NCBI GenBank assembly: GCA_947488325.1
Contig: CANKYZ010000005.1
Location: 124,001 to 188,000 of the forward strand
Length of the DNA stretch: 64,000 nucleotides
Origin: an uncultured Erythrobacter sp.
Lineage (GTDB): Bacteria > Pseudomonadota > Alphaproteobacteria > Sphingomonadales > Sphingomonadaceae
Reading direction: 5' to 3'
Part shown: positions 45,301 to 53,202 of the stretch, in pieces
How the letters are laid out: each line of letters begins with the position of its first letter
Numbering within the stretch: position 1 is the first letter of the stretch
Notes under the pieces: model-generated
The model's input: the letters and a program-made list of their open reading frames with translations, nothing else
Database searches by the model: none
Told to the model about the DNA's origin: nothing
Position numbers and translations under genes: made by a program

Positions 45301-48300
45301 AACTGGTAATGTCGTGATTGGTGCCAACGCCACGGGTGGGAATGCGGTTGCCGGTCGAGGCGGTGATGCCACGGGGGGCAATGCGGGTTTCTCATTGCTT
45401 GATGACAACAGCAGCCTTGATGTCGGGAGCGGGTTGTTCCTTCAATCCAATGCCCAAGCGGGAAGCAGTGCAACGATGGTGCAAGGGGCCAGTGCGACAG
45501 GCGGCAATGCTGGCTTTTCTGTTTTGGGCCTCGGATCGGTTGGAATCGCAAACACTGTAGTAATCTCTGCCGCTGCAACAGGCGGTGATAACTCACTTGG
45601 CCAAGGCGGTGATGCCTTTGGCGGGGCAGCGCGTATTTTTGTGCCGAATGGTGGATCAGTCCTAATTGGCACCAATTACAACGCAAACGGTCGCGCAACG
45701 GGCGGCGCTGGTCTGGGCGGTGGTGATGCCTTCGGTGGATTGGCGGGTGCGCAGGTCACTCTTGGCCTGATTGATATTGATGGCAATGTTGATGCGAACA
45801 CCGCTGGCATAGCCGGTGACGCCACGTTTGGCTTTGGCGGTGATGGTGGCAATGGCACAGGCGGAAACTCATTCCTACAGGCGGACGGCACTCTAACCGA
45901 GACGGGGACAGTCGATGTTGCTGGTAACGTAACCCTGCTAGCCAATGGCGCGGGCGGCGATGGCGGATTGGGTGATGGCAGCATTATTGCCGCTGGTAGA
46001 GGCGGCGATGGTACCGGCGGCAATCAGACTACACCCAACCAATTTGATCCCAATTTGGGCAGCGGCGCGTTTCTGTTGGCAGGCGGTGATAATGGCAGCG
46101 TAATTATTACTGGTACGTCATTGCTCAACGCAGTTGGAACAGGCGGGGAGGGTGGTGTCGGTGGGCTTGGCCAATCTGGTGGTGATGGCGGCAATGGCCT
46201 TGGCGGGGAAGCGCTTGCTGGCTTGATTTTGGTCGGTACGGATGGATCGGTAGGATCGGGTACGGCTAACTTTGGCATGCTAAACTTGATTGCAGACGGC
46301 TTTGCTGGAAATGGCGGAATCGGATCGGGTACCGGAGCCTCGCAAGGCGCTGGCGGAATTGGTACTGGGTCCCGCGCCCAAGTGGTTAGCTCTGCCGGAA
46401 GCCTTGTCGCGGACTCCGTAACGACGGCAGCCAACGGAATTGGCGGCAGCGGCGCGAATGGCGGTGCAGGCAACGCAGGGGACGCCAGCGGAATTCTGAC
46501 AGACGTCGGTGGCTCGATTACGATAAGTTCATATTCGGGTTTTGCACTGGGCGTAGGAGGAGACGGCTTCACTGGTTTTGGTGGCGAAGGGATTGGTGGC
46601 ACCGCCTTTTTGGATTTCCAGGATGGAACCACTCAAGTTAACGGCAATGTCATCATCAATGCGAGCGGCACTGGCGGCAATTCTGTGGGCGGCGACGGAG
46701 CTAACGGTACGGGCGGTACAGCCAGTATCGCGATGGGTGATCCGACTGCCGGCGCTGCGACGATTTCAGGTCACGCTACTGTCTTTTCGAATGGCACGGG
46801 CGGAGATGCAGGCGACACCTTTACAGGCGGCGCAGGGTCGGGGGGAAGTGCCTTTGTTCAGGTCCAAGCTGGTAGCTCAGTTACACTCGCCTCCGCTCAA
46901 GTGGTAGCAAGCGGTCTGGGCGGATCCGGCCTTAGCGCAAATGGCGGAGCCGGTTTTGGCGGCGCGGCGGAAATCGTCAGTGAAGATGCTGGCAGCCAAG
47001 TGATAATCCAGAACAGCACTCCGTTTGGTTTGCCAAATAACGGCCCGTTAACTCAATCAAACTCACTCATAGTGTCTGCCGGTGTCGGCGGGAACGCCAC
47101 GGGCGGGCTGGGCGTTGGAGGATTAGGAACAGGTGGCGAGGCGACGGTGCGTGCATCTGCTGGCGGGACGGTTGCACTTCCCGCTGACCCCGCAAACGAT
47201 GTGAATGGCGGCATGTTTAACCGCATTATTGCACGCGGAGTTGGTGGTGGATCGTCGGTTGATGGCGGAGCAGGCGGTAATGGCTTTGGCGGAAACGGCA
47301 CGATTACCGCTGATGGAGGCGGCATAATCACGTCTGGCGCGACGCTCTTCTCGACTTTTGGTCAGGGCGGATTTGGCCTTGATACGATAGCTTCGACTGA
47401 CGGTGGTAACGGTGAAGGTGGTCAACGAATAGTAAGATTGACCAATAATAGCTCCCTTACAATTGAGCTTTCTGGCGGAACAAACGCAGGTATTGGCGGC
47501 TCAGGCTCTTTCCAGGGTGACGGTGGTGACGGGATCGGCGGCTCAGTTGAGTTGAACCTTGACGACAGTGAGTTGAACCTGGTCGGTCAGTCTCTGTTTA
47601 TTGATCAGTCAATGGGCGGTTTAGGCACCATTGGAGGCGAAGCAATTGGCGGCACGGTCGAATTCACAGCGACAAACTCGACAATCAACATAATTCCTAG
47701 CGCTGGCGGTGCAGCTCTCGTTGTCATTGGCGGAATTGCCTTTGGTGGAGAAGGTATGAGCGATGGCGGGAGCGCTGCCGGGGCAGACATAGACGTCGGA
47801 ATATCAGAAACGTCGATTTCTGGAGGCTCTCTGATTGTTACTGGTGGAGCCGTTGGTGGTGCGGCCACTGATGGAGATGGCGCCGGTGGTGATGCAACCG
47901 GCGGTAATGTCGATTTCAGTGCGATCAATTCAGACTTGGATTTGATCGGACTGAACACCATTGAAGCTACCGCAATTGGCGGAAATGGCGACACCGGTGG
48001 CAATGCAACTGGCGGAAACATCATTGTCGACCTGCTGAATGGAAGCTTTGAGATAACGAGCGGCGGTTCGTCACAGGGAATTCTAGGTGTAGCGACAGAT
48101 GCAACCGGCGGCGAAGGCACGACACAAAGCGGTAATGCTCAAGCAGGTACCTCGCAATTCATTGGCGAAGGCACCCGTGTTGATCTCGACGAACTGAATG
48201 TAACGGCTCAAGCAGGTTCCACAGCCAATATTTCTGGAAGTGCTGCGGGAATAGCAACTGCCGGCGCTGCAGAGGTGCAATTCAATGGGACCACGGGTTC

Positions 48301-50023
48301 CATAGTGCGCTCAGCCCTCAGGATATTCAGCGATGCGACCAGCGCGATTGATGGAACGGCCATCGCAGGCACTGCTGATTTGGTCGTTGGTCGGTCTGAC
48401 ATCACCGGTTCTCCGGAACTTAATATCGTTGATTTAGAATTGAGTGCCGATGCATCTGGAGGGTTCACTGGCAGTACGTCGACGAATATGTCGGGCACTT
48501 TCTCGATATTGGCGCAACAGGGCATTGTGAGCATCGATAATATCAACGCCACAGCCCTTGGCGATATAACGCCGGGTGAAACTGGCGATCCAAGCTTCCG
48601 GGCTGTTGGTGGGAATATTCGTGTCTCCGACTCAATCATTGTTGATGTGCTCGACACCTTTAACATTGAAACTGGTCTAGGCAGTATTCTTGGCGGACCC
48701 AACACGCTCGATCCAAGTGTGGACGTTGATATCACATCGCAAGGCTCGATCATCATCAATGGGGACGATGACAATTCAATCGGTTTTAGCGGTGAATTTG
48801 TGAGACTTGCATCGAACGATATCGTGATCGAAGACGGAGTACGGATCGGAGCTGCGATGATCGACTTCGTATCGCTCAATTTCGACGATCCGGCGATACT
48901 TGGCGGCACAGGTGCCCCCAGCGGTGGTGTTACTGGAGAAGGCTATGCGCTTATTGCTGAAGAGCTTAATCGGCTGGAAGTTGAAACCGCCAATTTCGCT
49001 TTCCCGTTTTTAGCTGCCGGCGGGAGTAATCCAGATGTGATCATCCGCGATGTGGCGTTTACTGGTTCGCTTGATGATGGTGTTTCGAACGTCTTCATCG
49101 ATGTTGGCGGAGCTGATGGCGGTATCGCACGCATCGAAGGCTTAGTTGAATTCCTTGATGCAGCGACATCAGATACATTCAATCTAAGGGCTGCGGATCG
49201 GATCGAAATCGTTACCCCTGGTGGTATCCAGATCACCAATTTAACAGACAATCCGAGTGGCACTTTGTTCTTGCAGGCCGAGGATATCTGGGTCGCGGAT
49301 GCGGCTCTGATAACCCAACTGCAAACCGATCCGAATTTTGCTGGACGTAGTGATCAACTTTCTGTGGCAGCAGCGGGCAGCGATGATCCGCTCGGCTATC
49401 TCCGCGGTGGCAATGTCCAGCTTGGCGTGGGACAAAGCTTGCTTGTCCGCAATACAGGCACAGCCACTGATCAAGGCGGCATCCTGGTGGAAGATGGCGG
49501 CTTGTCGATATTCCGATCCGACGATGCCATCGATCCGACGATCAATCTCGACGTATTTGCCTATGGTGCGCGGGTGGATGCGATGGGCAATTTGATCATT
49601 GGAGAGGCATTTTTTGGTGAAGTTGATTTTGGCACTGCTGGCGGCGCCAATGCTGCTACATTCATTGCTGATGCTGAATTCAATGACTGCCTTATCAACA
49701 CAGCAGATTGTGGCACCGCCGGCGGTACACCAGGCGCTGGACCTGTTATTGGCGGAGGCACTCCTCCAACCACTCTCATACCGGAACAAGCTTCTGAGGC
49801 TTTGAACAACCCTGCGGTTGTTGAGGCGGCAATCACTTCGGTTCAGCCGGTGACGACGACTGAGCAAGAAAGCAACGACGAATTCGGTATCGATTTCCCG
49901 GGCCTGGTCGAAGAACCAGAGCAAGAGGAAGGTGCGGACATCAATGACCCGGTCGCCAGCGGCGGTGACAGCTCGCTCTACAGCCAAGTCACTACTGGTA
50001 ATGTCGAAGTGGAGGGCAACTGA
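42365..50023 (+). CDS. Giant Gly/Asn-rich TpsA exoprotein (filamentous haemagglutinin type)
   Basis: The 2552-residue protein has an extended signal peptide (~1-34). The TPS secretion domain (~35-260) has GGTVVLYSPSGILVGANASF then DVGNLILTT, equivalent to the NPNG region of FHA/HMW1. A very long repetitive beta-helix follows, rich in GGDGGNGTGG-type runs and in 'VDIDGNVxxxA' strands. The C-terminal region has Pro/acidic-rich text and a Cys pair (C2442, C2449; CLINTADC), the only cysteines I find after the signal peptide. I find no lysine in the whole protein; it is acidic. It is presumably a surface adhesin or matrix protein exported by the TpsB next door. Confidence 0.92.
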   Translation: MAHLNRNRSRLLIGCGSAALAISLALVSERAHAQAIQATDNVVSGSANREVTGSTSETIQVDTLTAVIEWTPFEDAAGNALDFLPAIGAVTYQSTSDFAVLNIILPATNGNVTVIDGTLISQIDFGSGAVTPGGTVVLYSPSGILVGANASFDVGNLILTTLEPDLASFDDFAINGGTLTQFGDGSTASIIINPGAQITATAENSYFAVTAAEIQMFGAADINGSHAYVAGEAVNLTVSNGLFDIQIPIGTTVATPIQIDGDVGGPSSTGITGDNHLIYAVAAAQIDPISMIFRGNLGFDAAASAGIVNGEIILSANYEVNGRNVDGGSVADGNTALFDADSSLTDIAGSIFLEDFGSTSTILAIANEEVQVTAFNGPSSVDGNLIMVGRNFSELTASNGQQFDITGDVFVSADAFGRIDFSPITGEIDAVGGQAFIDAFGGGTLDIDGDVVVSAGAIAGVDQSTLQSGTATGGNATIAANGGTLSIAGFAEVVSSASEAQISDDFLFGAEFNAGVTQLFATQGGQVTIDGDVFLTSDAHGTVGDIINPSTTSNTFSGVIGIQTIDDGSALILNGNVIASAQADAGVSNDSVQGGLADGGDIFINVGDLGLVDIAGELIMQADAIGGDNQDGQGGNAFGGASRILVPNGGAVTIDGNVTATGDAFGGNGIGGGDAFGGVAGVQAVTGSIDILGALELRAQGQGGESQFGFGGNGGNGTGGAGFLQADGTVAETATVNIGQRARINVSGIGGAGGLGDGSALNAGRGGDGFGGDNATVNQADTNLSNGAFMIAGGNNGRLTVGPNSSLTATGSGGIGGTGGAGQAGGDGGDGFGGFALLGLEDLNAGDFSLAQGQANFADILVLADGNGAAGGAGGTAADDDGNGGAGVGGETFLAIRGGDVITGTAFLSVAGVGGAGNTGGNATAGMAFAGGNAGGTLSTTTVSFFATAFGGQGVTQGGNAVAGDVGFDFDADDLTITTTGNVVIGANATGGNAVAGRGGDATGGNAGFSLLDDNSSLDVGSGLFLQSNAQAGSSATMVQGASATGGNAGFSVLGLGSVGIANTVVISAAATGGDNSLGQGGDAFGGAARIFVPNGGSVLIGTNYNANGRATGGAGLGGGDAFGGLAGAQVTLGLIDIDGNVDANTAGIAGDATFGFGGDGGNGTGGNSFLQADGTLTETGTVDVAGNVTLLANGAGGDGGLGDGSIIAAGRGGDGTGGNQTTPNQFDPNLGSGAFLLAGGDNGSVIITGTSLLNAVGTGGEGGVGGLGQSGGDGGNGLGGEALAGLILVGTDGSVGSGTANFGMLNLIADGFAGNGGIGSGTGASQGAGGIGTGSRAQVVSSAGSLVADSVTTAANGIGGSGANGGAGNAGDASGILTDVGGSITISSYSGFALGVGGDGFTGFGGEGIGGTAFLDFQDGTTQVNGNVIINASGTGGNSVGGDGANGTGGTASIAMGDPTAGAATISGHATVFSNGTGGDAGDTFTGGAGSGGSAFVQVQAGSSVTLASAQVVASGLGGSGLSANGGAGFGGAAEIVSEDAGSQVIIQNSTPFGLPNNGPLTQSNSLIVSAGVGGNATGGLGVGGLGTGGEATVRASAGGTVALPADPANDVNGGMFNRIIARGVGGGSSVDGGAGGNGFGGNGTITADGGGIITSGATLFSTFGQGGFGLDTIASTDGGNGEGGQRIVRLTNNSSLTIELSGGTNAGIGGSGSFQGDGGDGIGGSVELNLDDSELNLVGQSLFIDQSMGGLGTIGGEAIGGTVEFTATNSTINIIPSAGGAALVVIGGIAFGGEGMSDGGSAAGADIDVGISETSISGGSLIVTGGAVGGAATDGDGAGGDATGGNVDFSAINSDLDLIGLNTIEATAIGGNGDTGGNATGGNIIVDLLNGSFEITSGGSSQGILGVATDATGGEGTTQSGNAQAGTSQFIGEGTRVDLDELNVTAQAGSTANISGSAAGIATAGAAEVQFNGTTGSIVRSALRIFSDATSAIDGTAIAGTADLVVGRSDITGSPELNIVDLELSADASGGFTGSTSTNMSGTFSILAQQGIVSIDNINATALGDITPGETGDPSFRAVGGNIRVSDSIIVDVLDTFNIETGLGSILGGPNTLDPSVDVDITSQGSIIINGDDDNSIGFSGEFVRLASNDIVIEDGVRIGAAMIDFVSLNFDDPAILGGTGAPSGGVTGEGYALIAEELNRLEVETANFAFPFLAAGGSNPDVIIRDVAFTGSLDDGVSNVFIDVGGADGGIARIEGLVEFLDAATSDTFNLRAADRIEIVTPGGIQITNLTDNPSGTLFLQAEDIWVADAALITQLQTDPNFAGRSDQLSVAAAGSDDPLGYLRGGNVQLGVGQSLLVRNTGTATDQGGILVEDGGLSIFRSDDAIDPTINLDVFAYGARVDAMGNLIIGEAFFGEVDFGTAGGANAATFIADAEFNDCLINTADCGTAGGTPGAGPVIGGGTPPTTLIPEQASEALNNPAVVEAAITSVQPVTTTEQESNDEFGIDFPGLVEEPEQEEGADINDPVASGGDSSLYSQVTTGNVEVEGN
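44240..46240 (+). repeat. Diverged duplication inside the tpsA gene
   Basis: Two segments of about 660 bases, roughly 44240-44900 and 45580-46240, encode parallel series of motifs in the same order: DAFGG(V/L)AG, FGFGG(N/D)GGNGTGG, FLQADGT, GLGDGS, AGRGGDG, NGAF(M)/SGAF(L), AGG(N/D)NG and GGDGG(D/N)G. The protein copies align along about 215 residues but differ at many positions, so the duplication is old. Confidence 0.75.
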
Positions 50024-50024
50024 T

Positions 50025-53000
50025 ATGACGCATAAGCCGCTCAGAACGTTCCTATCCGTATGCATCGCTGCGGTCATTGGTGTTGTCTCCCTGTGGGCGG
50101 CACCCAACACAGCGCAGACTGCACAAGGACGCTCAATCAGTTTGAGAGATACCTTCCCCGTCGGGTCCAACGGTCTGTGTGAAGCGCAGATTCAGGCACC
50201 CGAAGCCAGTACTGGGCTGTTTGATCGCAAATACAGCATATTATGCCGCGATGCTGCGGCATCGATTGGAACCATGTGGGTGGTGCGCGGGCGTCAAGCG
50301 GATGAGGCGGCGAGCCGATTTGTTGGGCCCGATGCCAACTGCAGTGAACGCGAAGGTGTTGAACTGCCAGTCGGCCTTTCGGGCGGCAAACGACTGATTT
50401 GCACACGCGAAGGCAGCATTATTCGCACAGAGTTGCTGGTTGGCGAAGTCGGCAACCGCACCTTCGCTGCGACCGGGCTTTCTGCATACGGTACAGCGTT
50501 GGAGCTTGGCGTTGCCTCTTTGGCGACAGATCAGATTGTTCCGGGCACCGTCGACATTCCGTTGACTCAGACCACAGATTCACTCGCCTTTGCACGGCAG
50601 CAAGCCGAAGCAATCACTGCCAATCAGGCATTGGCCGAAGCGTACCGCCGCGCCAATAGTGGCGAATTTGCAGAAGCCGCTGAATTCTTTGCCGCCTCTG
50701 CCGATGCAATGACCGGCAATAGTGAGATCGAAGCCCGTCTGAATGAAGGATTGTTGCAGTCCAATATCGGCAATTTCGTCGAAGCACAGCGGCGCTTTGA
50801 GCAAACACGTTCCGGTGCCGCGACGAGCCCGGTTCTGGCCAGGCTGCACCGCAATTATGTAGCGATTGATGCGCTGAACCAGGGTAAACCTACACAAGCG
50901 ATCGAGGTCTTGAACGCGCCACTAAGTACTGATTTCGGTGACAATGATGCGCTCCGTAACCTCCAGATTGGTCCTGCGATGGCACGGAGGCTCGCAGCAG
51001 AGAGCGAAACCATTGGGGGTAGTGCGCTGTCCATGACTCTGACTCCGCTTGAGCGAGCGCAGTTGCTCGACGGGCAAGCCGACTATCTGCGCGCTACAGG
51101 CCTGCGTCTGATCGGCAACAATGCCGGGGCAGCAAGCACTTTAGCTCGTGCAAACAGAACCTTGGCAGAAGTGCGCGGCGGCCGGATTGTTTCAATTGTT
51201 TGGCTACGTGCACAAGTCTTGAGCGAGCTTGCCGAATTGTCTGAATCTTCGGGTCAATCGGCTGACGCAGAAGGCTTGCATCAGGAAGGGATCGCATTGA
51301 TCACTAAGGTCTATCCAGAATCGCCCGCGCTTTACAGCGCTCAAGCGCAGCTGGCGGCGTTTTATTCGCGTAATGGCCGTTCGGATGAAGCAATTCAGCT
51401 CTATCGTGCAATCGTCGCCCAAGCGGACGGGCGTCCCGCACCAACGTTGCGAAGCTATATGTCGACCTATTTTGCTTTGCTGCTTGAAGACGGAGCGAAC
51501 ACTGAGGGAGCTGCCGACATTTTCTCGGCGAGTCAGCTGCTGCTGCGCCCCGGCTTGGCACAGACGCAGGCGGTGCTTGCCCGTGAGCTTTCCGGCGGCA
51601 GTGACGAAGCCTCGCTCTTGTTCCGCCGCAGTGTAAATTTGGGCCGCTCCATTGAACGCACCCGCGTATCAATTCTTCAGATTGAAGGGGAGGCCTTAGT
51701 CAATCCGCAAGTGGAATTGGTGCTGGCAGAGCGTCAACAACGGCTGAGTTCACTTCTCCAGCAACAGGCTGAGGTGCTTCAAACACTAGCTGAATATCCG
51801 CGTTTTCGTGCGGTGACAGGCGGTGCTATTGATCTTGCTGCGATGCAATCCATCTTGCACGACGACGAGGCCTATGTGAAAATGGTCGAGCTCGATCGAG
51901 AGGCCTTCATGGTTTATATCACTCCCAATGAGGCATTAGCCTATAGGGTGGATGCAACGCCTGATGAGCTCGAAGACATCGTGCTAGGCATCCGGGAAAG
52001 CATTGCAATCGCGGAAAGCGGACAGGTTCTAACCTTCCCTTTCGATCTCGCTGGATCTCGTGACCTCTACATCCGTCTGTTCGGTCCAGTGGCCGACCGG
52101 CTTGCTGGCCGCGACCACATCATTTTTGAACCCGATGGAGCAATGTTAAAATTGCCGATCAACCTGTTGGTAACCGATGATGAGAGCTTGGAACGATATC
52201 AGGCGCAATTGGGAACTCCGGGTGGCGATGATTACGATTTCCGCGGCATAGCGTGGCTCGGTCGCAATTCTCAGATAAGCACTTCTGTGGCGCCCACAGC
52301 ATTCCGCGATGTGCGCGCTGCCCCGGCAAGTGCTGGCAATAAAGCCTATCTTGGCCTTGGCGAAAACATGCCGATTGGAGATGGGCCGGTAGGAACGGCT
52401 TCAACGCGTTCTGCTTTGGCAGGCGGCGAGAATTGCCTCTGGTCGGAAAGAATTTGGTCAAACCCGATCAAATCAGACGAGCTATACAATGCTGCCTCTC
52501 ACTTTAGCAGGGGACAGGCGGCGGCAACGACTGTGCTAACCCAGGGCAGATTCTCCGATTCAGCGATTAAGGGGCGTGAGGATCTCAGCGAATACCGGAT
52601 ACTCCACTTTGCGACCCACGGTCTTGTCACCGCGCCGCAGCCGGGATGCCCGCCGCGTCCTGCTCTGCTGACCTCTTTTGGTGATGAGACATCTGATGGT
52701 TTGCTTACCTTTGCAGAGATTTTCGGACTGCGTATCGATGCTGACCTTGTGATCCTCTCAGCGTGTGACACGGCGGGTAGTGCAACTGTCGGTGCGACTT
52801 TGGAGGCTGGAATCACCTCGGGTGGCGATTTTGCACTCGATGGTTTGGTGCGTGCATTTGTTGGCGCGGGCGGGCGTACAGTCCTCGCCAGCCATTGGCC
52901 GGTGCCCGACGATTTTGACGCGACCACGCGTTTGATCGGCGGCCTGTTCGATGAAGCAGACAGTGAGATAGCCGGTGCGTTGCGCCGGTCACAATTGGAT

Positions 53001-53087
53001 CTGATGGATGACATCAATACGTCTCATCCATTCTATTGGTCTGCCTTTGCCGTTGTTGGCGATGGTTCAGTTAAAGTTACTAGGTAG
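50025..53087 (+). CDS. CHAT-domain (caspase-like) protein with TPR-like region
   Basis: The 1020-residue protein has a signal-like hydrophobic N-terminus (FLSVCIAAVIGVVSLWAAPN). Residues ~215-600 are helical, with TPR-like repeats (ALAEAYRRANSGEFAEAAEF, ARLNEGLLQSNIGNFVEAQR). The C-terminal third is a CHAT peptidase domain: catalytic His in LHFATHGLV (H865) and Cys in DLVILSACDTAG (C914), with VLASHWPVPDDF and SHPFYWSAFAVVGDG following. It is probably periplasmic and may process or gate a partner such as TpsA. The ATG at 50025 follows the tpsA stop by one base with GGAGGG upstream, so it is cotranscribed. Confidence 0.9.
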   Translation: MTHKPLRTFLSVCIAAVIGVVSLWAAPNTAQTAQGRSISLRDTFPVGSNGLCEAQIQAPEASTGLFDRKYSILCRDAAASIGTMWVVRGRQADEAASRFVGPDANCSEREGVELPVGLSGGKRLICTREGSIIRTELLVGEVGNRTFAATGLSAYGTALELGVASLATDQIVPGTVDIPLTQTTDSLAFARQQAEAITANQALAEAYRRANSGEFAEAAEFFAASADAMTGNSEIEARLNEGLLQSNIGNFVEAQRRFEQTRSGAATSPVLARLHRNYVAIDALNQGKPTQAIEVLNAPLSTDFGDNDALRNLQIGPAMARRLAAESETIGGSALSMTLTPLERAQLLDGQADYLRATGLRLIGNNAGAASTLARANRTLAEVRGGRIVSIVWLRAQVLSELAELSESSGQSADAEGLHQEGIALITKVYPESPALYSAQAQLAAFYSRNGRSDEAIQLYRAIVAQADGRPAPTLRSYMSTYFALLLEDGANTEGAADIFSASQLLLRPGLAQTQAVLARELSGGSDEASLLFRRSVNLGRSIERTRVSILQIEGEALVNPQVELVLAERQQRLSSLLQQQAEVLQTLAEYPRFRAVTGGAIDLAAMQSILHDDEAYVKMVELDREAFMVYITPNEALAYRVDATPDELEDIVLGIRESIAIAESGQVLTFPFDLAGSRDLYIRLFGPVADRLAGRDHIIFEPDGAMLKLPINLLVTDDESLERYQAQLGTPGGDDYDFRGIAWLGRNSQISTSVAPTAFRDVRAAPASAGNKAYLGLGENMPIGDGPVGTASTRSALAGGENCLWSERIWSNPIKSDELYNAASHFSRGQAAATTVLTQGRFSDSAIKGREDLSEYRILHFATHGLVTAPQPGCPPRPALLTSFGDETSDGLLTFAEIFGLRIDADLVILSACDTAGSATVGATLEAGITSGGDFALDGLVRAFVGAGGRTVLASHWPVPDDFDATTRLIGGLFDEADSEIAGALRRSQLDLMDDINTSHPFYWSAFAVVGDGSVKVTR

Positions 53088-53099
53088 GCAAAGCGCTGA

Positions 53100-53136
53100 G
53101 GCTGTGCACGCCCATCTATGAAGAGGGTGTACAGCC
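53100..53136 (+). other. Intercistronic hairpin between CHAT and cyclase genes
   Basis: GGCTGTGCAC and GTGTACAGCC form a 10-bp stem with one G-U pair. No T tract follows, so it may stabilise or process the mRNA rather than terminate it. Confidence 0.45.
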
Positions 53137-53202
53137 AGCACGGCTTGCGCAGATCACGGAAAACGGCTTTGTGGTTTCGACCTCAGGGGCAGGGGAGAGG
53201 CA

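Noticed and set aside
42778..49263. Many long antisense open frames within tpsA (up to about 200 codons)
   Set aside because: They mirror the repetitive Gly/Ala/Asp codons of the sense strand, give Pro/Ala/Ser-rich nonsense without motifs or ribosome sites, and lie within one clear gene.
42365..50023. Gly-rich repeats as RTX calcium-binding nonapeptides
   Set aside because: The runs are GGDGGNGTGG or GGNAFGG types; the hydrophobic spacing of GGxGxDxUx is not regular. A TpsA beta-helix fits better given the TPS domain and the adjacent TpsB gene.
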